A stretch of 5,419 nt of DNA, from contig CAJBIS010000116.1 in assembly GCA_903953195.1 (NCBI GenBank), positions 1 to 5,419 on the forward strand, read 5' to 3'. Within the stretch, counting starts at the first letter, position 1. Every line of letters starts with the position of its first letter. The notes below the pieces were generated by a model. It was not told the origin of the DNA. It saw nothing but the letters and a program-made list of their open reading frames with translations, and did no database searches. Both the position numbers and the translations under genes were made by a program. The DNA comes from an uncultured Actinomycetes bacterium (GTDB lineage Bacteria > Actinomycetota > Acidimicrobiia > Acidimicrobiales > Microtrichaceae). This document shows, in pieces, positions 5,202-5,419 of this stretch.

Positions 5202-5419
5202 TCACTGGCCTGTTCGAGGTGTGCGAGTTGAAGAGCCGAAGGTGGCACGTAGCAGAGCGGCCGCTTCCTCACCGGCATCGAGAAGGGGCTGCGAATTCTG
5301 TGAGGTCCTCGCCAACAGGAGGCCGCCCTCGATCACGCTCACGATGAGCGTCGCCAAACGTTCGGCACGGTCGGGCGACGCGCCGTCGCGGAGCAGTGAC
5401 CCGACATACAACGCCTGCC
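5202..5419 (-). CDS. TetR-family regulator, C-terminal part (cut by right window edge)
   Basis: The visible 71 residues read QALYVGSLLRDGASPDRAER, then LATLIVSVIEGGLLLAR, QPLLDAGEEAAALLRATF and a short polar tail. This matches the last helices of TetR regulators of the LmrA/YxaF type, where G...RA..LA..IVS.IEG.LLLAR and a final amphipathic helix form the ligand and dimer domain. The start and the DNA-binding domain lie beyond base 5419, and no internal codon should be taken as the start. The stop is the TGA read from 5204 to 5202. Its helix pattern differs from the shorter TetR protein at 1656-2174, so the two are not recent copies. The target is probably the gene beyond the edge. Family identification is from recall of the motif. 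Confidence 0.72.
   Translation of the reverse strand, partial: QALYVGSLLRDGASPDRAERLATLIVSVIEGGLLLARTSQNSQPLLDAGEEAAALLRATFGSSTRTPRTGQ

Noticed and set aside
5092..5419. Plus-strand frame from ATG 5092 that stays open to the right edge
   Set aside because: It runs antisense to the TetR C-terminal domain, has an Arg/Ser-rich composition and no recognisable motif.

Overview
The window is GC-rich DNA with strong G/C at third codon positions, TTG and ATG starts, and several secreted repeat proteins. This fits a high-GC actinobacterium. Proteins combining Calx-beta, poly-Thr linkers and Cys-containing RCC1 repeats, and proteins with the DTRxG...ASNLNYVAGQ domain, are common in Acidimicrobiia such as the Ilumatobacter group, but that placement is inference from memory and not a database result.

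Layout, left to right. (1) Bases 1-116 hold no gene I can call with confidence. (2) 117-1595 (+) encodes a secreted or membrane-anchored protein with an N-terminal actinobacterial beta domain and a seven-repeat YncE/NHL-like beta-propeller. (3) 1656-2174 (-) encodes a small TetR-family repressor, convergent with the propeller gene. (4) 2175-2361 is the divergent control region. It carries several inverted repeats, the best being an alternating series of CTGTCA half-sites. (5) 2362-4227 (+) encodes a 621-residue exported protein: signal peptide, two Calx-beta domains, a run of 16 threonines, then six RCC1 blades. (6) 4228-4461 is non-coding and dense in palindromes and short GGGGAAC tandem units. 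The first hairpin is a likely terminator. (7) 4462-5037 (+) is the C-terminal part of a DDE-type transposase that lacks the catalytic core, so it is a mobile-element remnant. (8) 5038-5201 is non-coding. (9) 5202-5419 (-) is the C-terminal ligand domain of a second TetR-family regulator that runs off the right edge.

How the parts may work together: the TetR gene and the Calx-beta/RCC1 gene are divergent and share a control region with TetR-like operator dyads. The simplest model is a local repressor controlling a cell-surface, possibly adhesive or Ca2+-binding, propeller protein as well as itself. The two large proteins share a design (export signal, spacer domain, C-terminal propeller built by tandem duplication) and probably both act outside the cell. 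I see no complete novel system. The most interesting material is the operator cluster, the palindrome cluster at 4266-4410, and the recent-looking repeat amplification in both propeller genes.
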